NCBI GenBank assembly: GCA_022819825.1
Contig: JAJEGM010000038.1
Location: forward strand, 62,001 to 126,000
From: Acidimicrobiia bacterium
GTDB taxonomy: Bacteria > Actinomycetota > Acidimicrobiia > Acidimicrobiales > Bin134
Reading direction: 5' to 3'
DNA length: 64,000 nt
The notes below the pieces were generated by a model. That model made no database searches. It was not told where the DNA came from and saw only the letters and a list, made by a program, of their open reading frames with translations. The position numbers and the translations under genes are program-made. Of the stretch, positions 1-8,527 are shown in pieces; within the stretch, counting starts at the first letter, position 1, and each line of letters starts with the position of its first letter.

Positions 1-620
1 AAGCCGTTTGCGAGGTCATCGAGGAACCCGGGGGAGAAGGCCCACAGGTTCATGGACACGATGGTGTCCTTCGGGAAGGCGTTGTCGGCTCGGGAGATTC
101 CCTCACGCTCCACGATGGCGGTGAGGCAGTCGCCGTCAACCTGGCAAATGCCGCGAGTAACGGTCCCCTCAGCCGGCAAAGTGTGGTGCAGTCGGTAGCC
201 GCACAGCCAGGCCTCGTCGTTGGCCATCCCATAGATGGCGTGGGCCAGAGCGGCGTAGGCGGCGGGGCCGTAGTAGTCGTCGGCATTGCACACCATGAAC
301 GGCCCGGCCACCGCCTGTGCCGCCGACAGCACGGCGTGGGCGGTGCCCCACGGCTTGGGCCGCGCTGGGCCGTGCTCGTCTTGGCGCACGTAGGCCACAT
401 TGAGATCGGCGGGCAGTCCGCCGCGAGCCTCGAAATGGCGCTTCACGTCGGCTTCGATATCACTTCGCACGATGAGCACCACGCGGTTGGCGCCCGCGGT
501 TCGGGCGTCGGCGATGGCGAAATCCAAGAACGCCTCGCCGTTGGGTCCCACCTGGGCCAGCTGCTTGGTGCCGCCGAATCGCGACCCCAGCCCCGCAGCC
601 ATCACCACCAACGTGAACAT
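1..620 (-). CDS. Sugar nucleotidyltransferase-like protein, C-terminus cut by window edge
   Basis: The frame is open from an ATG at 620 to base 1, giving the first 206 residues. The N-terminus begins MFTLVVMAAGLGSRFGGTKQ, matching the GxGxRF..KQ nucleotide-binding signature of NTP-transferase (GlmU/GalU-like) Rossmann folds. CNADDYYG near residue 108 fits the metal-binding Asp region of that fold. By family it would transfer NMP from an NTP to a sugar phosphate; the substrate cannot be read here. AGGAG lies 4 nt before the ATG. The gene follows the AddA-like gene by 14 bp and is probably the last visible cistron of the same minus-strand operon. Why a sugar nucleotidyltransferase follows recombination genes is unclear. 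Confidence 0.85.
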   Translation of the reverse strand, partial: MFTLVVMAAGLGSRFGGTKQLAQVGPNGEAFLDFAIADARTAGANRVVLIVRSDIEADVKRHFEARGGLPADLNVAYVRQDEHGPARPKPWGTAHAVLSAAQAVAGPFMVCNADDYYGPAAYAALAHAIYGMANDEAWLCGYRLHHTLPAEGTVTRGICQVDGDCLTAIVEREGISRADNAFPKDTIVSMNLWAFSPGFLDDLANG

Positions 621-634
621 CGCTCCTCTTCCTA

Positions 635-3600
635 TCAGGCCGCAGTGTCGGCCAGCCTCCGGTGGACTTCATCTTGGGCTGCGGCGAGCCTGTCGCCAGC
701 GATGACAACCTCTGTCGCCTCCTGGCCTTGGCGGGCGAACACCAGCACACAGCGGTTCACCTTTTCGCCCACTGCCTGCTCCACCGCAAGGGAATAGGCC
801 GCCAACTGAAGCTGGTAGCGGTCCACTTTGGCTTCTAGGACATCGTCATCGTGGATGTCGTCGGTCTTGTAGTCCACCACCACCAGGCCCTCTGGAGCCC
901 GGTACAGCAGGTCGATATATCCCTCCACCACGGTGTCATCCACCGGGGCGGCCACGAACAGCTCTTTCCAATGGTTGTTGGCGGCGGCTTCTCGCACGGT
1001 CTCGGAATCCAAGGCCGATTGGGCAAGGGCGCGGACGGTTCTGGTGTGCTGTGAGATGCCCTCGGCCTCGGCTTGGGCCGCGGCCACCGGGCCGAGGCTG
1101 TCGGGATCGGCGTCCAATTCCACCGTTTGCAGCACACCGTGGACCGCGCTGCCGATCTTGGTACCAGCCCGGCCTTTGCACCACGGCGACCGTCCGTCGT
1201 CCCCGTCAGTTGACCCGTCCTTAGCCAAGCCGGGGAGTTGGTCGACATCCTCATCTTCGGTCTCGATCCAGGCGATTCTTGAGGCGCTCATGGTTGACGG
1301 CCTTTTCGCGTCGGCCATGAATGCTCCGCGCTCGCTCTTCCAGTCTGTCAACGTTGCCATGACCGGTGGGTCAGACCCCTCAGAGGTCGTTGGCTCGGGT
1401 GCCTCATCTGCTTCGGGCAGCACGTCTTCCTCGGGCGGGGACATCGCCTCGGGCAGCCATTCTGCTTCGGGCAGCCAGGCGGCGTTGTCCACCACCATCT
1501 CAGCCATTGACGGCATGGCGGTGCTGTTCTCGCTTCGCCCCATGCGATGGGCCGACACCACCAGGTGGTCCATGGCTCGGGTGAGGGCCACGTAGAGCAG
1601 ACGCACCCGCTCGGCGTGCTCCATCTCCTCCTCATGGTCTTGATGGTCGGCGAACGACTTCGTCCGCAGAAGGTTGCTGAAGCGCACGCCGAAGCCGCCT
1701 TCATCAGGCCACACCATCTGAGCCGACATAGGCCGGCTCCGGGCGTAGGTCCCCGACAGGATCACAATGGGGAATTCCCGGCCCTTGGCGGCGTGGATGG
1801 TGGTGATGCGCACCGCGTCGTCGTCGGTCTCCGACAAGATGACGTCGGACTCTCGGGTCTGCTCACCGATCTTTCGTTCCACCCAAGCAACGAACTCCCG
1901 TAATCCCCGTCCGCCCGACTCCTCGAACTGGCGAGCCTGGTCCACAACCACGTCGAGGCTGCGCCACACATCCCGAGCACGGTGCTGGCCGAAGCAGCTC
2001 GACTCCATCAGCCGTCGCTCCCGCACGATGCGCTCGAGAATCTGGCTGGGATTCAGCCAGCGCGCCTTGGCATGCAGTTCGGCCAGCCACGACATGGCCT
2101 CGCCAACCGGGTGATCGCTGGGAAGGTGTTGGGGCCTAACCGCCGTGTAGTTCCACTGGCCCCGATAGGCCACCTTGTAGGTGAAGAGGTCGTCGTCGCC
2201 GCAACCGAAGGCAGGGGATCGCAGGGCATTGAGCAGGGCCACCTCGTCGGTGGGATCGGCTAGCGCTCTCACCGCTGCCATCACCTCTCGGATGATCTGG
2301 CTGGTCCAGATCAGCGAGCCGGCCTCGATCCGGTAGGGAATGCCATGGCCCCCCAACGCCTGTTCGAGCTGGGGGAGCGAGGTGCGAGTGGGCAGGAGGA
2401 TACAGATGTCCTCCAGCCGGGCCGGTCGCCAGCGTTGGCGTTCTTCACCGTCCAAGCCGTCGCCCACCGACCAGCCTTGGCCCACCGCGGTCAAGATGGC
2501 CTGGGCCACCTCTTGGGCTTCCGCTTCTCGCAGGCCGCGGGTACCGGCTGTTTTGGGATGCTCCCGGTTGAGCACCGCCACCGCAGGTCCATTCGGAGCT
2601 TGCTTCCGAACGGGCTCGAGAGCCTGATAGTTGGGCTGGACGTGCTGCTCCGAGGGGCTGGGTGGGGCCATGAACCCCTTGAACAGGGCATTGATCCAAT
2701 CCAGGATGGGCTCGACCGACCGGAAATTGCGGGTGAGCGACTTTCGATCCACAGTCCGGGCTTGACCTGCTTGGGTGTAGAGGGCGATGTCGGCTCGGCG
2801 GAACCGGTAGATCGACTGCTTGGGATCGCCCACGAAGAAGAGCCGCCCCGCCTCGTCGTGCAACTCGGACCAGTGTCGGTGGTCGCCAGAGGGCGTGGCG
2901 ATGAGCTTGGCCACCTCGATTTGGATGGGGTCGGTGTCTTGGAACTCGTCGAGCAGCAGGCGCTGGTAGCGCCCGGCCAGTGCCCATCTGACCTCCTGGC
3001 CGTGCTGGGGGTGCCGCAGCAAGTCTCGGGCCAGAACCAGCAGATCGTGATACTCCAACACCCCCAGGCGACGACGGTCTTCGGCGGCTTCAAGGGTGAA
3101 TGCCGCCAGCACGAGGGTCAGGCGCTCGATCAGGACATCAGCCACATACGCTCGGAGGTCTTTGATGGCGTCGCCCAGCTCTCGCAGCTGGGCGGCCACC
3201 TCCCGCAATGGTGGATCATCGCTCTCCTCATCGGGCCAGTTGCCCTTCTGGCCCGACCTTGTGAAGCTCAGCCCGGGAACAAACAGCAAACGCAAGATCT
3301 GGTCGTGGTCACCCGCCGCCCCCCGCAGCAGCTTGGCCCGCTCGGCGATGGCGTGGAGCTTGGGCAGCATTCGGTCGGAGGGGTCCGTGCAGTGCATCGA
3401 CAGGGCGGCTACCTCGTCGAACCAGATGGGGAACCCGCTGACGTCGGGAAGGCCGATCGGCCCGGTGGGAGGCGGCTGCTTCTTCATTTCCCGGGCGACC
3501 AAGTCCCAGTTGCTGTCGAGGATTCGAGCCAGATCCCGGAGATGGCCCATGTTGAGGCCCAGGATTCGGGCCAGAACCAGGGCGTGCTCCTGCTCGGAGC

Positions 3601-4012
3601 TGTGCAGCAGCCGGCTCTGGAACTCCACCCAGCGGTCTTCGAACGCCTCGGTTGGACTGACCTCTAGGCGGGGGGGCAATCCGGCCTCGATGGCGTGCTG
3701 GGACAAGATGCGCAACGCGAACCCGTGAAGGGTGGTGATGGCCGCCCCGTCGAGCTGGTCGAGGGCTTCGGGGTGGTCGCCCGACTCGGAGAGCTTCTCG
3801 CGCAGGCGATTCTTCAGCTCGGCGGCAGCCTTCTCGGTGAAGGTGATGGCCGCGATGTTCTCCATGGCCACTCCGGTGTCGAGCAGGGATTTCACCCGGG
3901 CTACCAGCGCGGTGGTCTTGCCCGACCCGGCCCCGGCCTCCACGAACAGGGTCGAGTTGAGTTCGTCCTGAATGGCCTGTCGGTCGGCTTGGTCGCTGTT
4001 AATGGGCGCCAT
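635..4012 (-). CDS. AddA-like UvrD/RecB-family helicase-nuclease
   Basis: A 1125-residue SF1A helicase fused to a C-terminal RecB nuclease. Walker A AGAGSGKTT lies at residues 26-34, followed by Walker B/motif II DEFQDTDP, GDPKQSIYRFR, a HAAKGREFP motif, LLYVALTRA, and a C-terminal nuclease segment with GYIDLL and VVDYKTD, the PD-(D/E)XK core. By family it processes double-strand ends for RecA-dependent repair together with an AddB partner. I start it at the ATG at 4012 because GGAG sits 5 nt upstream; a GTG at 4018 overlapping the upstream stop as GTGA is the alternative. It follows the AddB-like gene with 2 bp between stop and start, so they are co-translated. Mycobacterial AdnB is the main alternative identity. 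Confidence 0.93.
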   Translation of the reverse strand: MAPINSDQADRQAIQDELNSTLFVEAGAGSGKTTALVARVKSLLDTGVAMENIAAITFTEKAAAELKNRLREKLSESGDHPEALDQLDGAAITTLHGFALRILSQHAIEAGLPPRLEVSPTEAFEDRWVEFQSRLLHSSEQEHALVLARILGLNMGHLRDLARILDSNWDLVAREMKKQPPPTGPIGLPDVSGFPIWFDEVAALSMHCTDPSDRMLPKLHAIAERAKLLRGAAGDHDQILRLLFVPGLSFTRSGQKGNWPDEESDDPPLREVAAQLRELGDAIKDLRAYVADVLIERLTLVLAAFTLEAAEDRRRLGVLEYHDLLVLARDLLRHPQHGQEVRWALAGRYQRLLLDEFQDTDPIQIEVAKLIATPSGDHRHWSELHDEAGRLFFVGDPKQSIYRFRRADIALYTQAGQARTVDRKSLTRNFRSVEPILDWINALFKGFMAPPSPSEQHVQPNYQALEPVRKQAPNGPAVAVLNREHPKTAGTRGLREAEAQEVAQAILTAVGQGWSVGDGLDGEERQRWRPARLEDICILLPTRTSLPQLEQALGGHGIPYRIEAGSLIWTSQIIREVMAAVRALADPTDEVALLNALRSPAFGCGDDDLFTYKVAYRGQWNYTAVRPQHLPSDHPVGEAMSWLAELHAKARWLNPSQILERIVRERRLMESSCFGQHRARDVWRSLDVVVDQARQFEESGGRGLREFVAWVERKIGEQTRESDVILSETDDDAVRITTIHAAKGREFPIVILSGTYARSRPMSAQMVWPDEGGFGVRFSNLLRTKSFADHQDHEEEMEHAERVRLLYVALTRAMDHLVVSAHRMGRSENSTAMPSMAEMVVDNAAWLPEAEWLPEAMSPPEEDVLPEADEAPEPTTSEGSDPPVMATLTDWKSERGAFMADAKRPSTMSASRIAWIETEDEDVDQLPGLAKDGSTDGDDGRSPWCKGRAGTKIGSAVHGVLQTVELDADPDSLGPVAAAQAEAEGISQHTRTVRALAQSALDSETVREAAANNHWKELFVAAPVDDTVVEGYIDLLYRAPEGLVVVDYKTDDIHDDDVLEAKVDRYQLQLAAYSLAVEQAVGEKVNRCVLVFARQGQEATEVVIAGDRLAAAQDEVHRRLADTAA

Positions 4013-4014
4013 GG

Positions 4015-7000
4015 TCACTCCGCCTCGAACTCGAATCCATGGGGTGCCTCGGCCAAGTGCCGATATCTGGCCAATTCGACTCGATCCTGCATCTTCTCCC
4101 AAGCCCGGCGGCGCTCTTGGGTGCCGAGCCTGTCGGCATTGCAGTAGTCGCAGTACTGGCTGAATGGTCCCTCAGTGCGGTCTGGTTGGGGCCGGTCGCA
4201 GAACACCCCGCCTTCGATTCCGTCGGCGATGGTGTCCACCACCGTGCGGAAGCGGTCCATCACCCGGGGGTTCAGCCCGTAGCCGTAGGCCTTGAACTGC
4301 TGGTCGCTGGTGACGAACCAATACTGGGATGTAACTGGGGCAGCGGGGTCGTCGATGTGGGCTTGGGCGGCCAACGCGTACACCGGAAGCTGGAGCCGGG
4401 TGCCCCGCAGGACGGGGTCAAAGTTCCGGCTGCCCTCGTCCAAGTCTTTGTAGGGGTCGGATTTGCCGGTCTTGTAGTCGGTGACCAGCAGCGTGTTGCC
4501 CCCGCCTCGGTCCACCCGGTCGGCCCGACCTCGGAACCGCACTGTCCGGCCGCTTGGCAGTGGGACGGCCACCGCATCCAAATCGCCGTCGGGCATACCG
4601 AAGGCCAGCTCGCTGGCGGCGGCGGTCACGCCATGGAGGCGGCGCTGGTTGTCGTCTTCCGACAAGAAGCGCTCCAAGTCGGTCATGATCCGGCGCCGGT
4701 CGTGATGCCAGAACACCGGGGTGCCGGTGAGCCCTTGGGCTTCGGCCTGGTCGCACAACTCCGTTCCGATCTCGAGGAGGCGGTGGCGCTGCTGCTCGCT
4801 CCACGGCCGGCCAGGGGGCGGCACATGGCCAGTCTCGAGCTGCTCGCGCACAAATACGTCCAGGGCGTCGTGGATCAGCGAGCCCTTCTCCAACGCTGAG
4901 ATCTGGAGCAGCTCCTCGGGCTGCTCGAACGTCTGCACCCGCAGAACGTGCTGGAAGAAAAAGCGCATCGGGCAGTCGGCCCACGCTTCCAGCCTGGTGG
5001 GCGACACCACGTCTTCGGTCAGGTCGGCGACTTCGAGGCCGGACAAGTTGCCGTCGAAGCGGGTGAACTGATCGGAGGCCCGGGCGGCTACCAACTCGGC
5101 CCCCCGGGCTAGAACCGGGTCGTCGTCGGGCAGCACGTCGTCGGATCGACCCGGCTGCCCGAGGGCCTTCAGCCGGAACTCTTGGGGGGTGGGCGGGAAC
5201 TCGGCTTGGAGCACTCTGCCCGACAGGGAGGGGACGTGCTCGAACCAGTCGGCGGCTTCCTCGTCGGCCAGGCTCTCCAGGTTGGTGCTGTCCACGGTGC
5301 GCCCTGCCAGCGCGGTGGCGGTGTCGAGCAGCCAACGCGACGGGTGCTGTTCACACGCCCGGCGGGCGTCGCCTCGGGCGTACACCAAGGTGCTGATCTC
5401 GGCTGAGGCCAGCGCGGCCAGAAAGTTGTGGTGCTGATCGTCCATCCGATCAGAGAGCAGGGTGAGATCATCGCCGGCGGCCTTGCGCTCCCGGTCGGGC
5501 AGCAGCGGATCGTCGGAGGGGCTGTGGGGGAATGTCCCTTCGGCCATACCGATCACAATCACTCGATCCAGATCCATCCCCAGCGAGGCGCCGATGTCCT
5601 CGGTGAGAACCCCGTGGCCCACTCTGCCGACACGCCCGGTGGGTGAGCCCAACTCCGAGACCAGGGTGTGCCGGAACGTGGCCGGTCGGGGACGGGGGTC
5701 GATCGCGTCCAGGCTTGCCAGGCGGTCGAGGATCCCCTCGATCTTGCTGGCGGCCTCCTGCTCGGACTCGGGCCAGAGCTGTCGTGCTTCCTCAGCACCG
5801 AGATAGGAGTTGATCAGCTCCTTGATCCACCCGCACCAGTCATTCCAGGTGGCCGGTTCCGGCTCAGGAGACAAGTCGCCGATGAGTCGGGCCATGAACC
5901 GGGCCAGAGACTCGGCATGGTTGGCCTCTCGTCGGCGCCTCTCAACCCGTCCGTCGGCTCGGTCGGGATCGCTCTGTTCTAGCTGGGCGGCCTTATGCTG
6001 ATCGTCGGCGTATCGGTAGAGCCGCCTCTCCCACTGCTCGGCACCCCGAGCCACTCCGGCCTGGCGCGACACCCGCTCCCACGCCATCACCAGGTCGGTG
6101 GCCAGCGAGGGCTGCTCCTTTGTGGCCGGTTTAGGTGGCACGGTGGCCGATGCCACCGACAGCAGGGCGAACACCTCGTCTCGGCGGAAGTCCCGGCTCT
6201 CCAGGTTCAGCAGGGCGATGAGCCCTCGGCCGACCAGGGAGTCGGCCAGGGTACGCCCGCTGGGGCCGTTGTATGCGATGCCCGCGGACTCGAAGTGATC
6301 GTGAAGCTGGCGGATCACCGGTCCGCCACCGCCGCACAGCACGGCAATCCGGCTTAGGGGGATGCCGTCTCGTGCCGCATGCACCACCTCTCGCACCGCA
6401 ACCCGGACTTCCTCGTCGGCGCTGGCCGTGCTGATGATCTGCTGGCCATGGGGCGGGCTGATCTCGGGCACAGAGCCGAAGCTGGCCCCCATTCGGTCGA
6501 TCGACTCCGCCACAGCACCATTGGCCCTCTCATTTCCGGTGAGACCGGCGATCACCGCCACTTGGGTTGCCTCAGACAAAGCGGCGATCATCAGCCCCTG
6601 AGATCGAGTGATCCTCTGGGGCAGGTGGATGATCACCGGGCCGAACTCTTGAAGGATGTCGCTGAACGATCCCGACTCCAACGCGCTGACGGCCAGCTCG
6701 CTCAGATCGTGGCCGTCGTACCACTTCGACTTCAGCCCGTCTCCGACTTGGCGGCAGATACGGACCACATCATTGGCTCGGTGGCTTTGCGACGCCAGCG
6801 TGTCGAGCTGATCTTGCGACAGCTCCCGCAAGTCGCGGTAAGACCGCGCCAAGGCCTGCTCGGTGGCGGGGTGCAGGGCCGACCTGCGGAACAGGCCGGG
6901 ATCGGAATTCAACACGCTGCGCACGGTGGCGCTTAGCACCGGACCAGAAAGCGGTGTGCGCTCAAACTCCACCGCCATCTGCCGACCGGCCAAGCGCTCG

Positions 7001-7215
7001 GCCAGGTCGAACAGCTTCAGAAAGTTCACCGCGGCAATCCCCCGGCCCTTGCCCGCCAACGCCCGTCGAACCGCCAACCCAGCGATATTGGTGGGCACCA
7101 CCACGGTGACCGGCGCCAATGGGTCGCCGTTCTTCAGCGCGGCGATCTGCTCGCCCAACCGCTCAGTAGCGGCCGCCCCATAGGGAGTGCAGATCACCTC
7201 GATGCTCACGGCCAA
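4015..7215 (-). CDS. AddB-like PD-(D/E)XK nuclease with Fe-S cysteines
   Basis: A 1066-residue partner of the downstream AddA-like protein. Where a helicase would carry Walker A the N-terminus reads CTPYGAAATERL, so the ATPase site is degenerate, as in AddB. The C-terminal nuclease carries LLVTDYKTGKSD. Four cysteines frame it: C748 (ADCPMRFFF), then C1006, C1022 and C1025 (YCDYC), the arrangement of AddB/Cas4-type 4Fe-4S nuclease domains. By family it recognises and cuts the complementary strand in an AddAB complex. The start is TTG at 7215; a GTG at 7209 is also possible, and neither has a clear ribosome binding site. It is the first gene of the minus-strand operon. Confidence 0.9.
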   Translation of the reverse strand: MAVSIEVICTPYGAAATERLGEQIAALKNGDPLAPVTVVVPTNIAGLAVRRALAGKGRGIAAVNFLKLFDLAERLAGRQMAVEFERTPLSGPVLSATVRSVLNSDPGLFRRSALHPATEQALARSYRDLRELSQDQLDTLASQSHRANDVVRICRQVGDGLKSKWYDGHDLSELAVSALESGSFSDILQEFGPVIIHLPQRITRSQGLMIAALSEATQVAVIAGLTGNERANGAVAESIDRMGASFGSVPEISPPHGQQIISTASADEEVRVAVREVVHAARDGIPLSRIAVLCGGGGPVIRQLHDHFESAGIAYNGPSGRTLADSLVGRGLIALLNLESRDFRRDEVFALLSVASATVPPKPATKEQPSLATDLVMAWERVSRQAGVARGAEQWERRLYRYADDQHKAAQLEQSDPDRADGRVERRRREANHAESLARFMARLIGDLSPEPEPATWNDWCGWIKELINSYLGAEEARQLWPESEQEAASKIEGILDRLASLDAIDPRPRPATFRHTLVSELGSPTGRVGRVGHGVLTEDIGASLGMDLDRVIVIGMAEGTFPHSPSDDPLLPDRERKAAGDDLTLLSDRMDDQHHNFLAALASAEISTLVYARGDARRACEQHPSRWLLDTATALAGRTVDSTNLESLADEEAADWFEHVPSLSGRVLQAEFPPTPQEFRLKALGQPGRSDDVLPDDDPVLARGAELVAARASDQFTRFDGNLSGLEVADLTEDVVSPTRLEAWADCPMRFFFQHVLRVQTFEQPEELLQISALEKGSLIHDALDVFVREQLETGHVPPPGRPWSEQQRHRLLEIGTELCDQAEAQGLTGTPVFWHHDRRRIMTDLERFLSEDDNQRRLHGVTAAASELAFGMPDGDLDAVAVPLPSGRTVRFRGRADRVDRGGGNTLLVTDYKTGKSDPYKDLDEGSRNFDPVLRGTRLQLPVYALAAQAHIDDPAAPVTSQYWFVTSDQQFKAYGYGLNPRVMDRFRTVVDTIADGIEGGVFCDRPQPDRTEGPFSQYCDYCNADRLGTQERRRAWEKMQDRVELARYRHLAEAPHGFEFEAE

Positions 7216-7311
7216 GACTCTAGAGACCCCCAGCGACTGTTCGTCAGGTCTGGTGCTTCAACGGGCGTCGATTTCCTGTCGGGGGTCGACCTCGACCACC
7301 CGAAATGGCGG

Positions 7312-7340
7312 TTGTCGGGTGTCGTGGCTGCGGGTAGGGT
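7312..7340 (+). promoter_or_regulatory. Candidate sigma70-type promoter for the coiled-coil protein gene
   Basis: TTGTCG at 7312-7317 and TAGGGT at 7335-7340 are separated by exactly 17 bp. Transcription would begin near 7347 and leave a leader of about 60 nt. In that leader CTCCT (7372-7376) can pair with AGGAG (7392-7396), which is part of the ribosome binding site. Confidence 0.4.
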
Positions 7341-7405
7341 GCAGGTACCACGTGTGGGCGGTGTGTCGGTCCTCCTTTGAGATTTCTTGATAGGAGAGGC
7401 TGGAT

Positions 7406-7822
7406 ATGCTTGTGGAAGAAGCGAGGCGTTTGGCGTTGCTGAGCCGTTTGAGCGAGGTGCTGGGTGAGGAGGAGGCGAGAACGTTGATCGAGTGTCTGCC
7501 TCCTGTGCGCTGGGAACATCTCGCCACCAAAGACGATGTCAAGGCGAGCGAAGACCGGATTCGCACCGAGATGAACGGCAAATTCGCCCTGGTCGACGCA
7601 GAATTTGCCAGGGTTCACACCCGTATCGACGGACTAGAGCACAAGATGGACGCCGGATTCGAGAGCCTGAGAGGCGAGTTGGCGGAGGTCCGAGGCGAGG
7701 TCGCGGGGGTCCGAGGCGAGTTGGCGCTTCAGATGGCCAAGCTGACCCGGACGATGGTGTTCATCATGTCGGGGTTCATGTTGACTATCTGGGGCACGAT
7801 GCTTGGCATCGGGCTGACGTAG
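7406..7822 (+). CDS. Small coiled-coil protein with C-terminal membrane segment
   Basis: A 138-residue protein I cannot assign to a characterised family; it resembles DUF1640-like coiled-coil membrane proteins. Residues about 45-115 are charged and heptad-rich, including three consecutive copies of a seven-residue RGELAEV-type unit (residues 89-109). The last 25 residues form one hydrophobic segment (MVFIMSGFMLTIWGTMLGIG), so it is probably tail-anchored with the coiled coil in the cytoplasm. The AGGAGAGG ribosome binding site ends 6 nt before the ATG. It stands alone between the minus-strand repair operon and a convergent methyltransferase, with its own candidate promoter. Confidence 0.75.
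   Translation: MLVEEARRLALLSRLSEVLGEEEARTLIECLPPVRWEHLATKDDVKASEDRIRTEMNGKFALVDAEFARVHTRIDGLEHKMDAGFESLRGELAEVRGEVAGVRGELALQMAKLTRTMVFIMSGFMLTIWGTMLGIGLT
7670..7732 (+). repeat. Three 21-bp in-frame repeats coding heptads
   Basis: Three adjacent 21-bp units (7670-7690, 7691-7711, 7712-7732) share the core GAGGCGAG and encode RGELAEV, RGEVAGV and RGELALQ. Each unit equals one coiled-coil heptad, so unit gain or loss would lengthen or shorten the coil without breaking the frame. Confidence 0.8.
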
Positions 7823-7861
7823 CTGCCCTTCGGGTCAGTAGCGGGCTCCATCCGCAGCCGG

Positions 7862-8467
7862 TCAGATGGCTTCGGCGTACACGGCGTAGAGGGGGTCGCC
7901 GGGTGTGCCCGGGGGGATGCACTGCTTGATCACCGGCTCGGCCCATCCGTCGGCGGCTTCGAAATAACGGCGGACGATTTCTAGGTGTCCCTCGTCGTCG
8001 GCGTAGAGCCAGCCTCGAATGGCTTTGGTGGGGAAGCACCGATTGGAGAACGTGACCACGAACGGGCCGCCGGGGCGCAGCACGCGGGCCACGTCTGTAA
8101 ACACCTCCACTGGTCTGGTGAGGTAGTCCACCGAGACGCAGCAGGTGACGGCGTCGAAGGAGTCGTCGTCGAAGGGGAGTCGCGGGGTGTCGTTGAGGTC
8201 GTGAATAAGCCATTCGTGGGCCAGGGGGTTGGCAGCCAGTTCGACTTCGTTCATTCCCAGGGCCACCAGCCGGTCTGGGGGGTGGGTGAAGTGTGAGATC
8301 CACGACGACATCAGATCAAGTACTTCTCCGGTGAGGCCCAACTCTCGGTACAGGGCACCGACGGCGGCGATGGCCTGGTCGTCTATGTGGGTGACCAGGC
8401 GGGGTGGTGAGTAGAAGAAGTGGTCGGGGCTGGGATCAGCCCGATCGAAGAAGCCCGGTGGGAACAC
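7862..8467 (-). CDS. Class I SAM-dependent methyltransferase
   Basis: About 201 residues. VLDLMSSWISH fits motif I of a SAM-binding Rossmann fold, and LPFDDDSFDAVTCCVSVDYL plus ARVLRPGGPFVVTFSNRCF match motifs IV-VI of class I methyltransferases. The early segment FFYSPPRLVTHID is typical of a bacterial group of unknown substrate. I start it at the GTG at 8467, which puts the homologous region near the N-terminus; TACGCT lies 9 nt upstream as a possible -10 box. A TTG at 8491 would add eight residues and is less convincing. It is divergent from the kinase gene at 8528. Confidence 0.82.
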   Translation of the reverse strand: MFPPGFFDRADPSPDHFFYSPPRLVTHIDDQAIAAVGALYRELGLTGEVLDLMSSWISHFTHPPDRLVALGMNEVELAANPLAHEWLIHDLNDTPRLPFDDDSFDAVTCCVSVDYLTRPVEVFTDVARVLRPGGPFVVTFSNRCFPTKAIRGWLYADDEGHLEIVRRYFEAADGWAEPVIKQCIPPGTPGDPLYAVYAEAI

Positions 8468-8515
8468 GAGGTGCTGAGCGTAGACGCACAATGCGCAGCA
8501 GGTGATGGAGGGGCT

Positions 8516-8521
8516 TAGCCT
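8516..8521 (+). promoter_or_regulatory. Leaderless -10 box TAGCCT for the kinase gene
   Basis: TAGCCT ends 6 nt before the GTG at 8528, so transcription would begin at or next to the start codon. No ribosome binding site is visible. No good -35 element is present. Confidence 0.45.
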
Positions 8522-8527
8522 GGGCGG

